64,000 bases of DNA from Rhodovulum visakhapatnamense (lineage in GTDB: Bacteria; Pseudomonadota; Alphaproteobacteria; Rhodobacterales; Rhodobacteraceae), in NCBI RefSeq assembly GCF_004365965.1, contig NZ_SOEB01000011.1, forward strand, positions 1-64,000. Reading direction: 5' to 3'. The stretch's first letter is position 1. Every line of letters begins with the position of its first letter. Shown in pieces: positions 31,561 through 40,325 of this stretch. Both the position numbers and the translations under genes were made by a program. The notes below the pieces were generated by a model. That model was not told where the DNA came from, did not search any database, and saw only the letters and a program-made list of their open reading frames with translations.

Positions 31561-32601
31561 TCAGGCCCTGGTATAGCGGTAGGGTCGGCCCGCCTTCTGC
31601 ATGTCTTCGTTGTATTTCTTGAAGATGCCGACGATCCTGGCCTTGGTCTCGGATTCCTCGGCAATCTCGTCCCAGAAGGTCCGGGCGGCGGTCTCGACCT
31701 TGTCCCAGTCCTCGTCGGGGATCGAGGTCAGTTCCATCTTGGTGCCCTCGACGCGCAGCCGCGCCTCGCCGCCCCAGTACCACCATTGCCGGTAGTAGTG
31801 CGACTGGTCCATGCAGACCCGCAGCAGCTCCTGCAGCCGTTCCGGCACCTCGTTCCAGCGGTCCATGTTGGCGAAGAAATGGCCGATCCAGGCGCCCGAG
31901 ATGTTGTTGGTCAGGAAATACCTGGCAGGCCCGGCCCAGCCCACGGTGTAATCCTCGGTGATGCCCGACCAGGCGACGCCGTCCAGCTCGCCGGTCTGCA
32001 TCGCGACCTCGACATCCTCGTAAGGCAGCGTCACCGGCACGACGCCGAATTGTGCGAGGAACCGGCCCGCGGTCGGGAAGGTGAAGACGCGCTTGCCCTT
32101 CAGATCGTCAAGCGACCGGATCGGGCTGATCGTGGCGAAGTTGCAGGGGTCCCAGGACCCGGCCGAGATGTGCTTGACGCCGACCTTTTCATATTCGGCG
32201 CCCCAGATCTCGTTCAGGCCGTACTGGTTGAACAGCACCGGCACATCCAGCGAATAGCGCGAGGCGAAGGGGAAATAGCCGCCGAAGACGGTGACCTCGG
32301 TCGGCGAGGCCATGGAATCGTCGTCGGACTGCACCGCGTCGATGGTGCCCTGCTGCATGGCGCGGAACAGCTCGCCCGTGGGGACAAGCTGGTCGGCGGT
32401 GAACAGCTCGATCTCCATCTCGTCGCCGGCGATCTTGTTGAAGCTTTCGATGGCGGGCCGGATCACGTGATCGGCCAGGGCGACGCCCGCATAGGTCTGC
32501 ATCCGCCAGCGGATCTTGGACTGGGCGAGCGCCGGGGCGGCCAGACCGGCGGCGGCGGCTCCGACCCCGGCAGAGGCCAGGAACTTGCGTCTTGTGGTCA
32601 T
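31561..32601 (-). CDS. TRAP transporter solute-binding protein (DctP family), Tat-exported
   Basis: A 346-residue periplasmic binding protein with a Tat signal (TTRRKFLASAGVGAAAAG). It resembles the keto-acid/TakP-like branch of TRAP binding proteins: IRWRMQTYAG at the mature start, the substrate-clamping LKGKRVFTFPTAGRFLAQFG, and LDGVAWSGITEDYTVGWAGPARY (in part). The conserved Arg in the RVF segment would bind a carboxylate. It is the last gene of the leftward catabolic operon. Two hairpins separate it from dctM. The actual ligand cannot be read from sequence. Confidence 0.85.
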   Translation of the reverse strand: MTTRRKFLASAGVGAAAAGLAAPALAQSKIRWRMQTYAGVALADHVIRPAIESFNKIAGDEMEIELFTADQLVPTGELFRAMQQGTIDAVQSDDDSMASPTEVTVFGGYFPFASRYSLDVPVLFNQYGLNEIWGAEYEKVGVKHISAGSWDPCNFATISPIRSLDDLKGKRVFTFPTAGRFLAQFGVVPVTLPYEDVEVAMQTGELDGVAWSGITEDYTVGWAGPARYFLTNNISGAWIGHFFANMDRWNEVPERLQELLRVCMDQSHYYRQWWYWGGEARLRVEGTKMELTSIPDEDWDKVETAARTFWDEIAEESETKARIVGIFKKYNEDMQKAGRPYRYTRA

Positions 32602-32648
32602 CGTCTTCTCTCCTTGTTGGCAGAGGGCTTTTGCCCCCGGTTTTCCGG

Positions 32649-32676
32649 GCCCCGCGACCCGGGGCTCCGTTTTTTT
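32649..32676. terminator. Hairpin with T7 run in the dctM-dctP gap
   Basis: GCCCCG (32649-32654), CGACC, CGGGGC (32660-32665), TCCG, then seven T on the plus strand. In the direction of the operon (minus) the A-run comes first, so here it probably acts as a processing or stability hairpin upstream of dctP. Confidence 0.4.
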
Positions 32677-32687
32677 AAGGGCCGTCT

Positions 32688-34013
32688 TCAGAGGCCGTAG
32701 ACCTGATGCGGCAGCCAGAGCGCGATCTGCGGAAAGGCCATGACGATGGCCAGCGCCGCGATCATCACCATGACGAAGGGCACGATCGAGGCGTAGATGT
32801 CCTTCAGCCCGATCTCTTTCGGGGCCATCGCCTTCATCAGGAAGAGGTTATAGCCGAAGGGCGGTGTCATGTAGGCGATCTGGGTGGTGATGGTGTAAAG
32901 CACCCCGTACCAGATCAGGTCGAACCCCAGCGCCTTGACCAGCGGGATGTAAAGCGGCGCCACGATCACCAGCATCGCGGTATCGTCGAGGAAGGTCCCC
33001 ATCAGGATGAAGCTCAGCTGCATCAGGATCAGGATCATCCAGGGGTCGAGGCCCAGCTTTTCGGTAAACAGGCTCTCGATCGCCTTGACCGCGCCCAGCC
33101 CGTCGAAGACCGCGCCGAAGGCCATGGCGGCGACGATGATCCACATGAACATGCAGGACACCGCCAGCGTCTGGCGCACCGAGGTCTCGAACACCGCGCG
33201 GGTCATCCGCCCCTTCAGCACCGCCGCGACGAAGGCCGCCAGCGCGCCGATGGCCGAGCTTTCCACAAGCGAGGTCCAGCCGTTGACGAAGGGCACCATC
33301 ATCGTGGCGAAGATCACCAGCGGCAGCACGCCCGCACCCAGCAGCCGGACTTTCTCGGCGAAGGCGATCCCGGCGCGTTCCCCGGGCGGCAGGACCGGCC
33401 CCAGCGCGGGCGAGATCCGGCAGCGCAGGTAGATATAGAGGATGAAGAGCCCGGCCATCAGCAGCCCGGGCAGGATGCCCGCCAGCCAGAGCTGACCGAC
33501 CGGCTGGCGCGCGATCATGGCATACAGCACCAGCACCACCGAGGGCGGCACCAGAATGCCCAGCGACGACCCGGCCTGGATCACCCCCGTGACCATCCGC
33601 TTGTCATAGCCGCGCCTCAGCAGTTCCGGCAGCGCGATGGTCGCGCCGATGGCCATGCCCGCGACCGACAGCCCGTTCATCGCCGAGATCAGCACCATCA
33701 GCCCGATGGTGCCGATGGCCAGCCCGCCGGGCACCGGCCCCATCCAGACATGGAACATCTTGTAAAGATCGTCGGCGATGCGGCTTTCGCTCAGCACATA
33801 GCCCATGAAGATGAACATCGGCAGCGTCAGCAGCGGATACCATTTCATCAGCTTCATGCTGGCCGAGAACGGAATGACCGACCCGCCCGTGCCCCACAGC
33901 GCCAGCGCCGCCAGCGCCGCCACCGCCCCGATGGCGCCGAAGACCCGTTGCCCGGTCATCAGCATCAGCATCATCGAGGCGAACATCAGGATTGCGATCA
34001 TCTCGTAGGACAT
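32688..34013 (-). CDS. TRAP transporter large permease (DctM)
   Basis: A 441-residue membrane protein of the DctM/ion transporter superfamily with about 12 hydrophobic segments and the usual hairpin motifs (GLSVAGMAIGATIALPELLRRGYD, in part; GSSLGILVPPSVVLVLYAMIA, in part; GTFLDDTAMLVIVAPLYIPL). It carries out sodium-driven uptake of the ligand delivered by the adjacent DctP. It begins 3 bases after the dctQ stop. Confidence 0.92.
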   Translation of the reverse strand: MSYEMIAILMFASMMLMLMTGQRVFGAIGAVAALAALALWGTGGSVIPFSASMKLMKWYPLLTLPMFIFMGYVLSESRIADDLYKMFHVWMGPVPGGLAIGTIGLMVLISAMNGLSVAGMAIGATIALPELLRRGYDKRMVTGVIQAGSSLGILVPPSVVLVLYAMIARQPVGQLWLAGILPGLLMAGLFILYIYLRCRISPALGPVLPPGERAGIAFAEKVRLLGAGVLPLVIFATMMVPFVNGWTSLVESSAIGALAAFVAAVLKGRMTRAVFETSVRQTLAVSCMFMWIIVAAMAFGAVFDGLGAVKAIESLFTEKLGLDPWMILILMQLSFILMGTFLDDTAMLVIVAPLYIPLVKALGFDLIWYGVLYTITTQIAYMTPPFGYNLFLMKAMAPKEIGLKDIYASIVPFVMVMIAALAIVMAFPQIALWLPHQVYGL

Positions 34014-34016
34014 GGG

Positions 34017-34523
34017 CTAAAGCTCCTCGCCGCGGATATGGGCGATGTCCTTGAACAGCTCGGAGACGGCCTGCAGGATCATCAGGAAGAGGCCTAGGCA
34101 CATGACCGACTTGATCGGCCAGAGCACCGGGCGCCAGGCGGTCGGGCTGCGCTCGTTGTACTGGATCGCGTAGATCAGGCTGTCGATGCCGCCATAAAGC
34201 AGCACGCCCAGGAAGAAGATCAGGAAGAGCACGGTAAAGCTGTCGACCCAGGCCCGCGTCTGCACCGACCAGCGGCCGTAGAACAGGTCCATCCGCACGT
34301 TCGACCCCAGCTGGATCGAATAGGGCCCGCCCATGATGTAATAGGCGACCATCGCGAACTGGGCCATTTCCAGCGTCCAGAGCGAGGGCAGGAAGAAGGT
34401 CTTCGAGATCGAGGACCACAGCAGGATCCCCATCATCACGAAGATCCCGTACATCATCACCCGGCCGATATGATAGTTCACCCCGTCGACCGTGCGCACA
34501 TAGCCGCGCATGAACCCGGTCAT
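34017..34523 (-). CDS. TRAP transporter small permease (DctQ)
   Basis: A 168-residue four-helix membrane protein. Typical features: YHIGRVMMYGIFVMMGILLW first helix, GSNVRMDLFYGRWS (the conserved H/R-DL segment), and a final helix with MCLGLFLMILQAVSELFKD. It pairs with the DctM permease encoded immediately downstream. A 178-bp gap to the upstream alcohol dehydrogenase gene holds only a GC-rich inverted repeat (about 34657-34685). Confidence 0.88.
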   Translation of the reverse strand: MTGFMRGYVRTVDGVNYHIGRVMMYGIFVMMGILLWSSISKTFFLPSLWTLEMAQFAMVAYYIMGGPYSIQLGSNVRMDLFYGRWSVQTRAWVDSFTVLFLIFFLGVLLYGGIDSLIYAIQYNERSPTAWRPVLWPIKSVMCLGLFLMILQAVSELFKDIAHIRGEEL

Positions 34524-34701
34524 GGCGCCGCCTTTCGCGCGGGCGCGCCGATCCTTGTGGCTGTCATGCCGTCACCATTTCCCTGTTGCCCCGTCATCCT
34601 GCCGCGAGTGTTGTCCCGCGTGCGCTTTGGGGTCCATTCCTGGTCTCCGGCGGCCGGGCTGGCGCCGCCCGCCGGTGTCTTTCAGGGCGCGTCTGCCCGT
34701 T

Positions 34702-35847
34702 TCAGAGGCAGTCCTCCAACAGACGGCGCGTGTTCTCTTCCGTCATCTCGACCGGATTGCCGCCGGTCGAGGGGTCCTTCAGTGCCGAGGCGGTCAGCGC
34801 ATCGAGATCGGGGTCGGTCACCCCCAGCGCGGTCAGGTTGGCGGGGATGCCAAGTTCGGCATTCAGACGGCCGACCAGCGCATAGAAGGCGTCGAAATCG
34901 CTGCCGATGCCCAGATAGGCGGCGGCGCGGGCCAGACGGTCCTCGATGGCGGGGCGGTTCATCCGCAGGACGGGCTGCATCACGGTCGCGTTGGTGGTGC
35001 CGTGATGGGTGTTGTGCACCGCGCCGATGGGATGCGAGATCGCATGGATCGCGCCCAGCCCCTTCTGGAAGGCGACCGCCCCCATCATCGCCGCCGACAT
35101 CATCTGCGCGCGGGCCTCAAGGTCGGTGCCGTCGGCATAGGCGCGGGGCAGGTACTCGGTCACGAGGCGCAGCCCCTCTAGCGCGATGCCCTGCGACATC
35201 GGGTGGTAATGCGGCGAGCAATAGGCCTCGAGGCAATGGGCGAAGGCATCCATGCCGGTGCCCGCGGTGATCGCTTTCGGCATGCCGACGGTCAGCTCGG
35301 GGTCGCAGATCACGACGCTGGGCAGCACCTTCGGGTGGAAGATGATCTTCTTCTCGTGGGTTTCGGAATTGGTCAGCACGCTGGCGCGGCCGACCTCGGA
35401 CCCGGTGCCCGCCGTGGTCGGCACCGCCACGATGGGGGCGATGGCATCGGCATCGGCGCGGGTCCACCAGTCGCCGATATCCTCGAAATCCCAGACCGGG
35501 CGGGTCTGGCCTGCCATGAAGGCGACCATCTTGCCCAGATCGAGCCCCGAGCCGCCGCCGAAGGCGATCACCCCGTCATGGCCCCCGGCCCTGTAGGCCT
35601 CGAGCCCGAGCGCGAGGTTCAGCTCGGTCGGGTTCGCGTCGACCTCGGCAAAGACCGCGCGGCCCAGCCCCGCGGCGTCGAGGATGTCCAGCGCGCGGGC
35701 GGTGATCGGCAGCCCCGCAAGCCCCTTGTCGGTCACCAAGAGCGGCCGGGTCAGCCCCGCCGCGGCGCAGGCGGCGGGCAGTTCGGCGATGCGGCCTGCG
35801 CCGAAGCGGATGGCGGTGGGATAGGACCAGTTGGCGTTCGGCGTCAT
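34702..35847 (-). CDS. Iron-containing (group III) alcohol dehydrogenase
   Basis: A 381-residue NAD(P)-dependent dehydrogenase. The nucleotide-binding FGGGSGLDLGKMVAFMAG and VPTTAGTGSEVG blocks are intact. The metal ligands are in GMDAFAHCLEAYC and in GAIHAISHPIGAVHNTHHG (three His). It should interconvert an alcohol and an aldehyde. It is directly abutted (no gap) by the aldehyde dehydrogenase gene upstream, implying the aldehyde is passed to or from that enzyme. Confidence 0.92.
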   Translation of the reverse strand: MTPNANWSYPTAIRFGAGRIAELPAACAAAGLTRPLLVTDKGLAGLPITARALDILDAAGLGRAVFAEVDANPTELNLALGLEAYRAGGHDGVIAFGGGSGLDLGKMVAFMAGQTRPVWDFEDIGDWWTRADADAIAPIVAVPTTAGTGSEVGRASVLTNSETHEKKIIFHPKVLPSVVICDPELTVGMPKAITAGTGMDAFAHCLEAYCSPHYHPMSQGIALEGLRLVTEYLPRAYADGTDLEARAQMMSAAMMGAVAFQKGLGAIHAISHPIGAVHNTHHGTTNATVMQPVLRMNRPAIEDRLARAAAYLGIGSDFDAFYALVGRLNAELGIPANLTALGVTDPDLDALTASALKDPSTGGNPVEMTEENTRRLLEDCL

Positions 35848-37224
35848 TCAGAGTTTCCTCAGGTGATAGGATTTCGGACGGGTCAGGTTGTGGAAGCCGA
35901 TCACCGACAGCCCGCCGCCGCGCCCGGTATCCTTGCAGCCGGTCCAGCACAGCGCGGGGTCGAGATAGTCGGCGCGGTTCAGGAAGACGGTGCCGGTCTC
36001 GATCCGCCGGCCGATCCGCTCGGCCCGCGCCACATCCGCCGTCCAGAGCGAACAGGTCAGCCCGTAATCGCTGTCATTCATCAGCCGGATCGCCTCGTCG
36101 TCGTCCTTCACCGGCATGATGCCGACCACGGGGCCGAAGCTTTCCTCGCGCATCACCCGCATTTCGTGGGTCACGCCGGTCAGGATCTGCGGCATCAGGT
36201 AGGTGCCGCCATCCTGCGGGAACAGCGCGGGGTCGATCATCGCCGTCGCGCCTGCGGCCACGGCTTCGGAGGTCTGGGCGCGGACCAGATCGGCAAAGCG
36301 CGCCTGCGCCATCGGGCCGATGGTGGTCTCGGGGTCGAGCGGGTCGCCCAGCCGGTAGCCCTCGACCAGTTTCACCGCCTTCTCGACGAAGCTGTCGTAA
36401 AGGCTTTCGGCCACGTAGATCCGCTCGATCCCGCAGCAGCACTGGCCCGAATTGTACATCGCCCCGTCGATCAGCACCTCGACCGCCATGTCGAGATTGC
36501 AGTCCTCCATCACATAGCCCGGGTCCTTGCCGCCCAGTTCCAGCCCCAGCGGCGTGAAGGTGCCGGCCGCCGCGCGCTCGATGGCGCGCCCGCCGCCGAC
36601 CGAGCCGGTGAAGTTGACGAAGCCGAAGGCGCGTTCGGCGATTAGCGCCGAGGTGGTGTCGTGATCGAGGAAGACGTTCATGAAGACGTCCTCGGGCACG
36701 CCCGCCTCGTGGAAGGCGCGCGCCATCCGTTCGCCGACCAGAAGCGTCTGGGTCGCGTGTTTCAGCATCACCGTGTTGCCCGCGATCAGCGCAGGCGCGA
36801 CGGTGTTGATCGCGGTCATGTAGGGATAGTTCCAGGGCGCGATCACCAGTACCACGCCATGCGGATCGCGGGCGACATAGCGCCTGAAGCTGCCGCTGTC
36901 CTCGGCCTCGATCGGCGCAAGCGCGGTCTCGGCGATCCGGGCCATGTATTTCGCGCGCTCTTCGAAGCCGCGGAATTCGCCGCCATAGCGGACGGGCCGG
37001 CCCATCTGGCGCGCGAGTTCGGGCACGATGGCGTCGTTCATCGCGCCGACATTGGCGACGCCTTTCAGAACCAGGTCGATGCGTTCGGCCAGCGGCCGCG
37101 CGGCCCAGGCGGCCTGGGCTGCGCGGGCGCGCGCCACAGCGGCGCGGGCGGCTTCGGGCGCGAGCGCCTGGCGTTCGGCCAGAACCGATCCGTCGATGGG
37201 AGAGATGCAGGTCAATGTGGTCAT
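35848..37224 (-). CDS. NAD(P)-dependent aldehyde dehydrogenase
   Basis: A 458-residue aldehyde dehydrogenase. NAD-binding APWNYPYMTAINTVAPAL and FTGSVGGGRAIERAAA, general base Glu in LELGGKDPGYV, and the nucleophilic cysteine in NSGQCCCGIERIYV are present. Three consecutive Cys occur at the active site. It resembles succinate-semialdehyde and gamma-glutamyl-aldehyde dehydrogenases of similar length, but specificity is not decided. Cotranscribed with the alcohol dehydrogenase and the glutamine-synthetase-like gene. Confidence 0.9.
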   Translation of the reverse strand: MTTLTCISPIDGSVLAERQALAPEAARAAVARARAAQAAWAARPLAERIDLVLKGVANVGAMNDAIVPELARQMGRPVRYGGEFRGFEERAKYMARIAETALAPIEAEDSGSFRRYVARDPHGVVLVIAPWNYPYMTAINTVAPALIAGNTVMLKHATQTLLVGERMARAFHEAGVPEDVFMNVFLDHDTTSALIAERAFGFVNFTGSVGGGRAIERAAAGTFTPLGLELGGKDPGYVMEDCNLDMAVEVLIDGAMYNSGQCCCGIERIYVAESLYDSFVEKAVKLVEGYRLGDPLDPETTIGPMAQARFADLVRAQTSEAVAAGATAMIDPALFPQDGGTYLMPQILTGVTHEMRVMREESFGPVVGIMPVKDDDEAIRLMNDSDYGLTCSLWTADVARAERIGRRIETGTVFLNRADYLDPALCWTGCKDTGRGGGLSVIGFHNLTRPKSYHLRKL

Positions 37225-37312
37225 CGGAGGGTCTTCCGTTGTGAAAGGTCCGGGCCCGTGCGGCGCCTGTCCGCGCCAAGGGCCGATCTTCGTTGGAGGC
37301 GGTTCGGGCGCA

Positions 37313-38677
37313 TCAGGCGCGCTCGAAGCCGCGGGCGAGTTCCCAGTCGGTCACCGCCATGTCGAAGGCTTCCTGTTCGACCTCGGCGGCGCGGGTGTAG
37401 TGGTCGACGACGAAATCGCCCATCGCCGCGCGCAGCATGGCCGAGGCGCGGAGCGTTTCCGTCGCCTCGCGCAGGGTGCGCGGAATTTCCGGCACGTCGG
37501 CGCTTTCGTAGATGTCGCCCCGGGTGGGCGGGGCCAGGTCCAGCTTTTCCTCGATGCCCCTGAGCCCGGCGGCCAGCAGGGCTGCCAGCGCCAGATAGGG
37601 GTTGATGTCGGACCCGGCGATCCGGCATTCGATCCGCACGCCCGGGGTGTTCTCGCCGCACAGCCGGAACCCGGCGGTGCGATTGTCGACCGACCAGACC
37701 GTCTTCGTCGGCGCGAAGGTGCCCTTGACGAAGCGCTTGTAGCTGTTGACGTAGGGCGCGAGGAACACGGTCAGATCGGCGGCATATCTGATCTGGCCCG
37801 CCACATACTGGCGCATCAGCCCGGACATGCCGTGATCGGCGCCCTTCTCGAAAAACGCGTTCCGGCCGTCCTTCCACAGCGACTGGTGCACATGCGCGGC
37901 GCTGCCGACCCGGTCCTTGTGCCATTTCGGCAGGAAGGTCACGGCATGCCCCTGGGCCCAGGCGATCTCCTTGGTCGCGTGCTTGGCGATGGTGTGGTAA
38001 TCGGCCGCCAGCAGGGCCGGGCCGTACTTGATGTTCAGCTCTTCCTGCCCGGCCTCGGCCTCGCCCTTCGAGTTCTCGACCGGAATGCCCGCGGCCCACA
38101 GATGGTTGCGCAGGGGCCGCATCACCGCCTCTTCCTTGGTGGTCTGGAAGATGTTGTAGTCCTCGTTATAGGCGCTGATCGGCGTCAGGTCGCGAAAGCC
38201 CGAGGCGGCGATCTCGCGCAGGCTCTTCTCGAAGAGGAAGAATTCAAGCTCGGTCGCCATGACCGGGGTCAGGCCCATCGCCTCGGCCCGCGCGACCTGC
38301 GTTTTCAGCACCTGGCGGGGCGCATGGGGCACGGGGTCGTGGCTGTGATGATCGAGCAGGTCGCACAGCACCAGCGCCGTCCCGTCCAGCCAGGGCACCG
38401 GGCGGATCGTGTCGAGGTCGGGCTTCATCACGTAGTCGCCATAGCCCGCGCGCCAGGAGGTCGAGGCATAGCCGTCGGGCGTTGCCATTTCCAGATCGGT
38501 GGCCAGCAGGTAGTTGCAGCAATGGGTCTCTTCCCAGGCGCTGTCGACGAAATGCTGCGCGACGAAGCGCTTGCCCATCAGCCGACCCTGCATGTCGATC
38601 AGGCAAACCAGAACCGTGTCGATCCCGCCCTCGGCCACGGCCCTCTTCAACGCGTCGAAACTCATCTGGCCGGGCAT
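37313..38677 (-). CDS. Glutamine-synthetase-like gamma-glutamyl-amine ligase (PuuA/GlnA-like)
   Basis: A 454-residue glutamine-synthetase fold enzyme. Metal-binding Glu residues lie in TELEFFLFEKS and in ENSKGEAEAGQEELNI; the ATP-site His lies in GSAAHVHQSLW. The substrate loop NRTAGFRLCGENTPGVRIECR is present. The context with dehydrogenases and a transporter, rather than nitrogen-control genes, and similarity to PuuA/GlnT-type enzymes suggest it glutamylates an amine or amino alcohol and does not make glutamine. The chemistry is inferred, not shown. Confidence 0.82.
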   Translation of the reverse strand: MPGQMSFDALKRAVAEGGIDTVLVCLIDMQGRLMGKRFVAQHFVDSAWEETHCCNYLLATDLEMATPDGYASTSWRAGYGDYVMKPDLDTIRPVPWLDGTALVLCDLLDHHSHDPVPHAPRQVLKTQVARAEAMGLTPVMATELEFFLFEKSLREIAASGFRDLTPISAYNEDYNIFQTTKEEAVMRPLRNHLWAAGIPVENSKGEAEAGQEELNIKYGPALLAADYHTIAKHATKEIAWAQGHAVTFLPKWHKDRVGSAAHVHQSLWKDGRNAFFEKGADHGMSGLMRQYVAGQIRYAADLTVFLAPYVNSYKRFVKGTFAPTKTVWSVDNRTAGFRLCGENTPGVRIECRIAGSDINPYLALAALLAAGLRGIEEKLDLAPPTRGDIYESADVPEIPRTLREATETLRASAMLRAAMGDFVVDHYTRAAEVEQEAFDMAVTDWELARGFERA

Positions 38678-38822
38678 CGGGTGGTCTCCTGTTGTTGGGT
38701 GTCGGACCGGTGTCCGTTATCGGGCGGCTTTGCCATCCCGTTCTTTTCTCTGCCTTCCGGTGAAGATCAGAATGCGCCGGATTTCAAGCTCGTCTTTGGG
38801 ACAGGGGTCCCGGCGCGGCGGG

Positions 38823-40142
38823 TCACAGCGCCGCTGTCAGGGCCGATTTCAACTTATCCGCGATCTCCGATACATGGGTGTCGTCCAGGATGAAGGGCGG
38901 GGCCAGCAGCACATGATCGCCCCGCCGCCCGTCGACCGTGCCGCCCATCGGATAGCAGAGCAGCCCGGCCTCGAAGGCGGCGGCCTTCAGCCGCGCATGG
39001 ACCCGAAGGTCTGGCGCAAAGGGGCGGCGGCTGGCGCGGTCCGCGACCAGTTCGAGCCCGAGGAGAAGCCCGCGCCCGCGAATGTCGCCGATATGGGGAT
39101 GCTCGGCGAAGGCCGCGCGCAGGGCCGCGTCGAGCCTGTCGCCCATGATCCGCGCCCGGTCGACCAGTCCGTCCCGGGTCAACCGGGTCAGCACCGCCAG
39201 CGCCGCGGCGGCGACGGTCGGATGGCCCATATAGGTATGGCCGTGCTGGAAGGCGCCGCTGCCCGCCTCGATGGCGTCATGGATGCGACCGGTACACAGC
39301 ATCGCGCCCACCGGCTGATAGCCCGCCCCCAGCCCCTTGGCGATGGCGGCGATGTCGGGGGCGATGCCGTCCTGTTCGCAGGCGAAAAGCGTCCCTGTCC
39401 AGCCCATGCCGCACATCACCTCGTCGAGGACCAGCAGCACCCCGTGGCGGTCGCAGATCTCGCGGATGCGGCGGAAATAGCCCGGAACCGCCGGAACCGC
39501 GCCCAGCGTCGCGCCCACGACCGGCTCGGCGACGAAGGCCATCACCGTCTCGGGGCCGAGCCGCTCGATCTCGGTGTCCAGCTCGTCCGCCACGCGCAGC
39601 CCATAGGCCGCCTCGCTTTCGCCCTCGGCCCGGTCGCGATAGGCATGGCAGGGCGCGATATGCGAGGTCTCGATCAGCAGCGGCGCGAAGGGCGCGCGCC
39701 GCCAGACGTTGCCGCCGGTTGCCAGCGCCCCCAGCGTGGTGCCGTGATAGCTCCGGCGCCGGGCGATCACCCGGTGGCGCCCGGGCTGGCCGGTTTCCAG
39801 CATGTATTGCCGCGCGAGCTTCAGCGCCGCCTCCATCGCCTCGGACCCGCCCGAGACCAGACAGACCCGGTCGATCCCCGCAGGCGCATGGGCGATCAGC
39901 AGATCGGCCAGCCGCTCGGCGGGCTCCGAGGTGAAAAAGCCGGTATGGGCGAAAGCGACCCGGTCGAGCTGGGCCTTGATCGCGGCGATGACCGCCGGGT
40001 CGGAATGGCCAAGGCACGAGACCGCAGCCCCGCCCGAGGCATCGAGATAGCGCTTGCCGCTCCGGTCGATGAGATAGACGCCCTCGCCGCGGTCGACCAT
40101 GGGCCGGACCGCGCCCGGAGCACGGGGGATGAGACGAGACAT
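38823..40142 (-). CDS. Class III PLP-dependent aminotransferase
   Basis: A 439-residue omega-amino-acid/4-aminobutyrate-type aminotransferase. It has the PLP-binding pattern VLLVLDEVMCGMGWTG with the catalytic lysine in IAAIAKGLGAGYQPVGAM. The GGSEAMEAALKLARQY phosphate-binding segment and the N-terminal GVYLIDRSGKRYLDASGGAAV are intact. It is the first gene of the leftward catabolic operon, followed after 145 bp by the ligase gene. Confidence 0.9.
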   Translation of the reverse strand: MSRLIPRAPGAVRPMVDRGEGVYLIDRSGKRYLDASGGAAVSCLGHSDPAVIAAIKAQLDRVAFAHTGFFTSEPAERLADLLIAHAPAGIDRVCLVSGGSEAMEAALKLARQYMLETGQPGRHRVIARRRSYHGTTLGALATGGNVWRRAPFAPLLIETSHIAPCHAYRDRAEGESEAAYGLRVADELDTEIERLGPETVMAFVAEPVVGATLGAVPAVPGYFRRIREICDRHGVLLVLDEVMCGMGWTGTLFACEQDGIAPDIAAIAKGLGAGYQPVGAMLCTGRIHDAIEAGSGAFQHGHTYMGHPTVAAAALAVLTRLTRDGLVDRARIMGDRLDAALRAAFAEHPHIGDIRGRGLLLGLELVADRASRRPFAPDLRVHARLKAAAFEAGLLCYPMGGTVDGRRGDHVLLAPPFILDDTHVSEIADKLKSALTAAL

Positions 40143-40250
40143 GGGGCCTCCGGACAGACGAGTCGCCTGGTGCGGCGCCTCTGTCCGAACTGAACCAGAG
40201 CCCGCCCGTCCTGAAAACGCTCAAGTGGGCCGAACCGTCCCTATAGGGGA

Positions 40251-40270
40251 AAGGGACCCGACGGTCCCTT
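40251..40270. terminator. Hairpin in the gap between metG and the aminotransferase gene
   Basis: AAGGGACC (40251-40258), CGAC, GGTCCCTT (40263-40270): perfect 8-bp stem about 55 bp past the metG stop and partly inside the conserved repeat word. It probably ends the metG message. Confidence 0.55.
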
Positions 40271-40291
40271 CTTCTTGGCTCAAATACCCAT
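40268..40291 (-). repeat. Copy 2 of the conserved 24-base word
   Basis: On the minus strand this is the same word as at 24855-24878 (core GGGTATTTGAGCCAAGAAGA) with one base changed. Its 3' end forms part of the hairpin behind metG. It is outside any coding region here. Confidence 0.65.
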
Positions 40292-40325
40292 CTTCAGACG
40301 CTGGCCCAGGGGCGCGCGGCCGGGG

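Noticed and set aside
31215-31622. A 135-codon plus-strand open frame in the peroxidase-dctP gap
   Set aside because: Arg/Ala/Pro-rich composition, no ribosome site, no recognisable fold, and it runs into the terminator and dctP gene; typical of random frames in GC-rich DNA.
37313-38677. Annotating the ligase as housekeeping glutamine synthetase (glnA)
   Set aside because: It lies in a catabolic operon, is not beside glnB or ntr genes, and looks closer to PuuA/GlnT-like enzymes.
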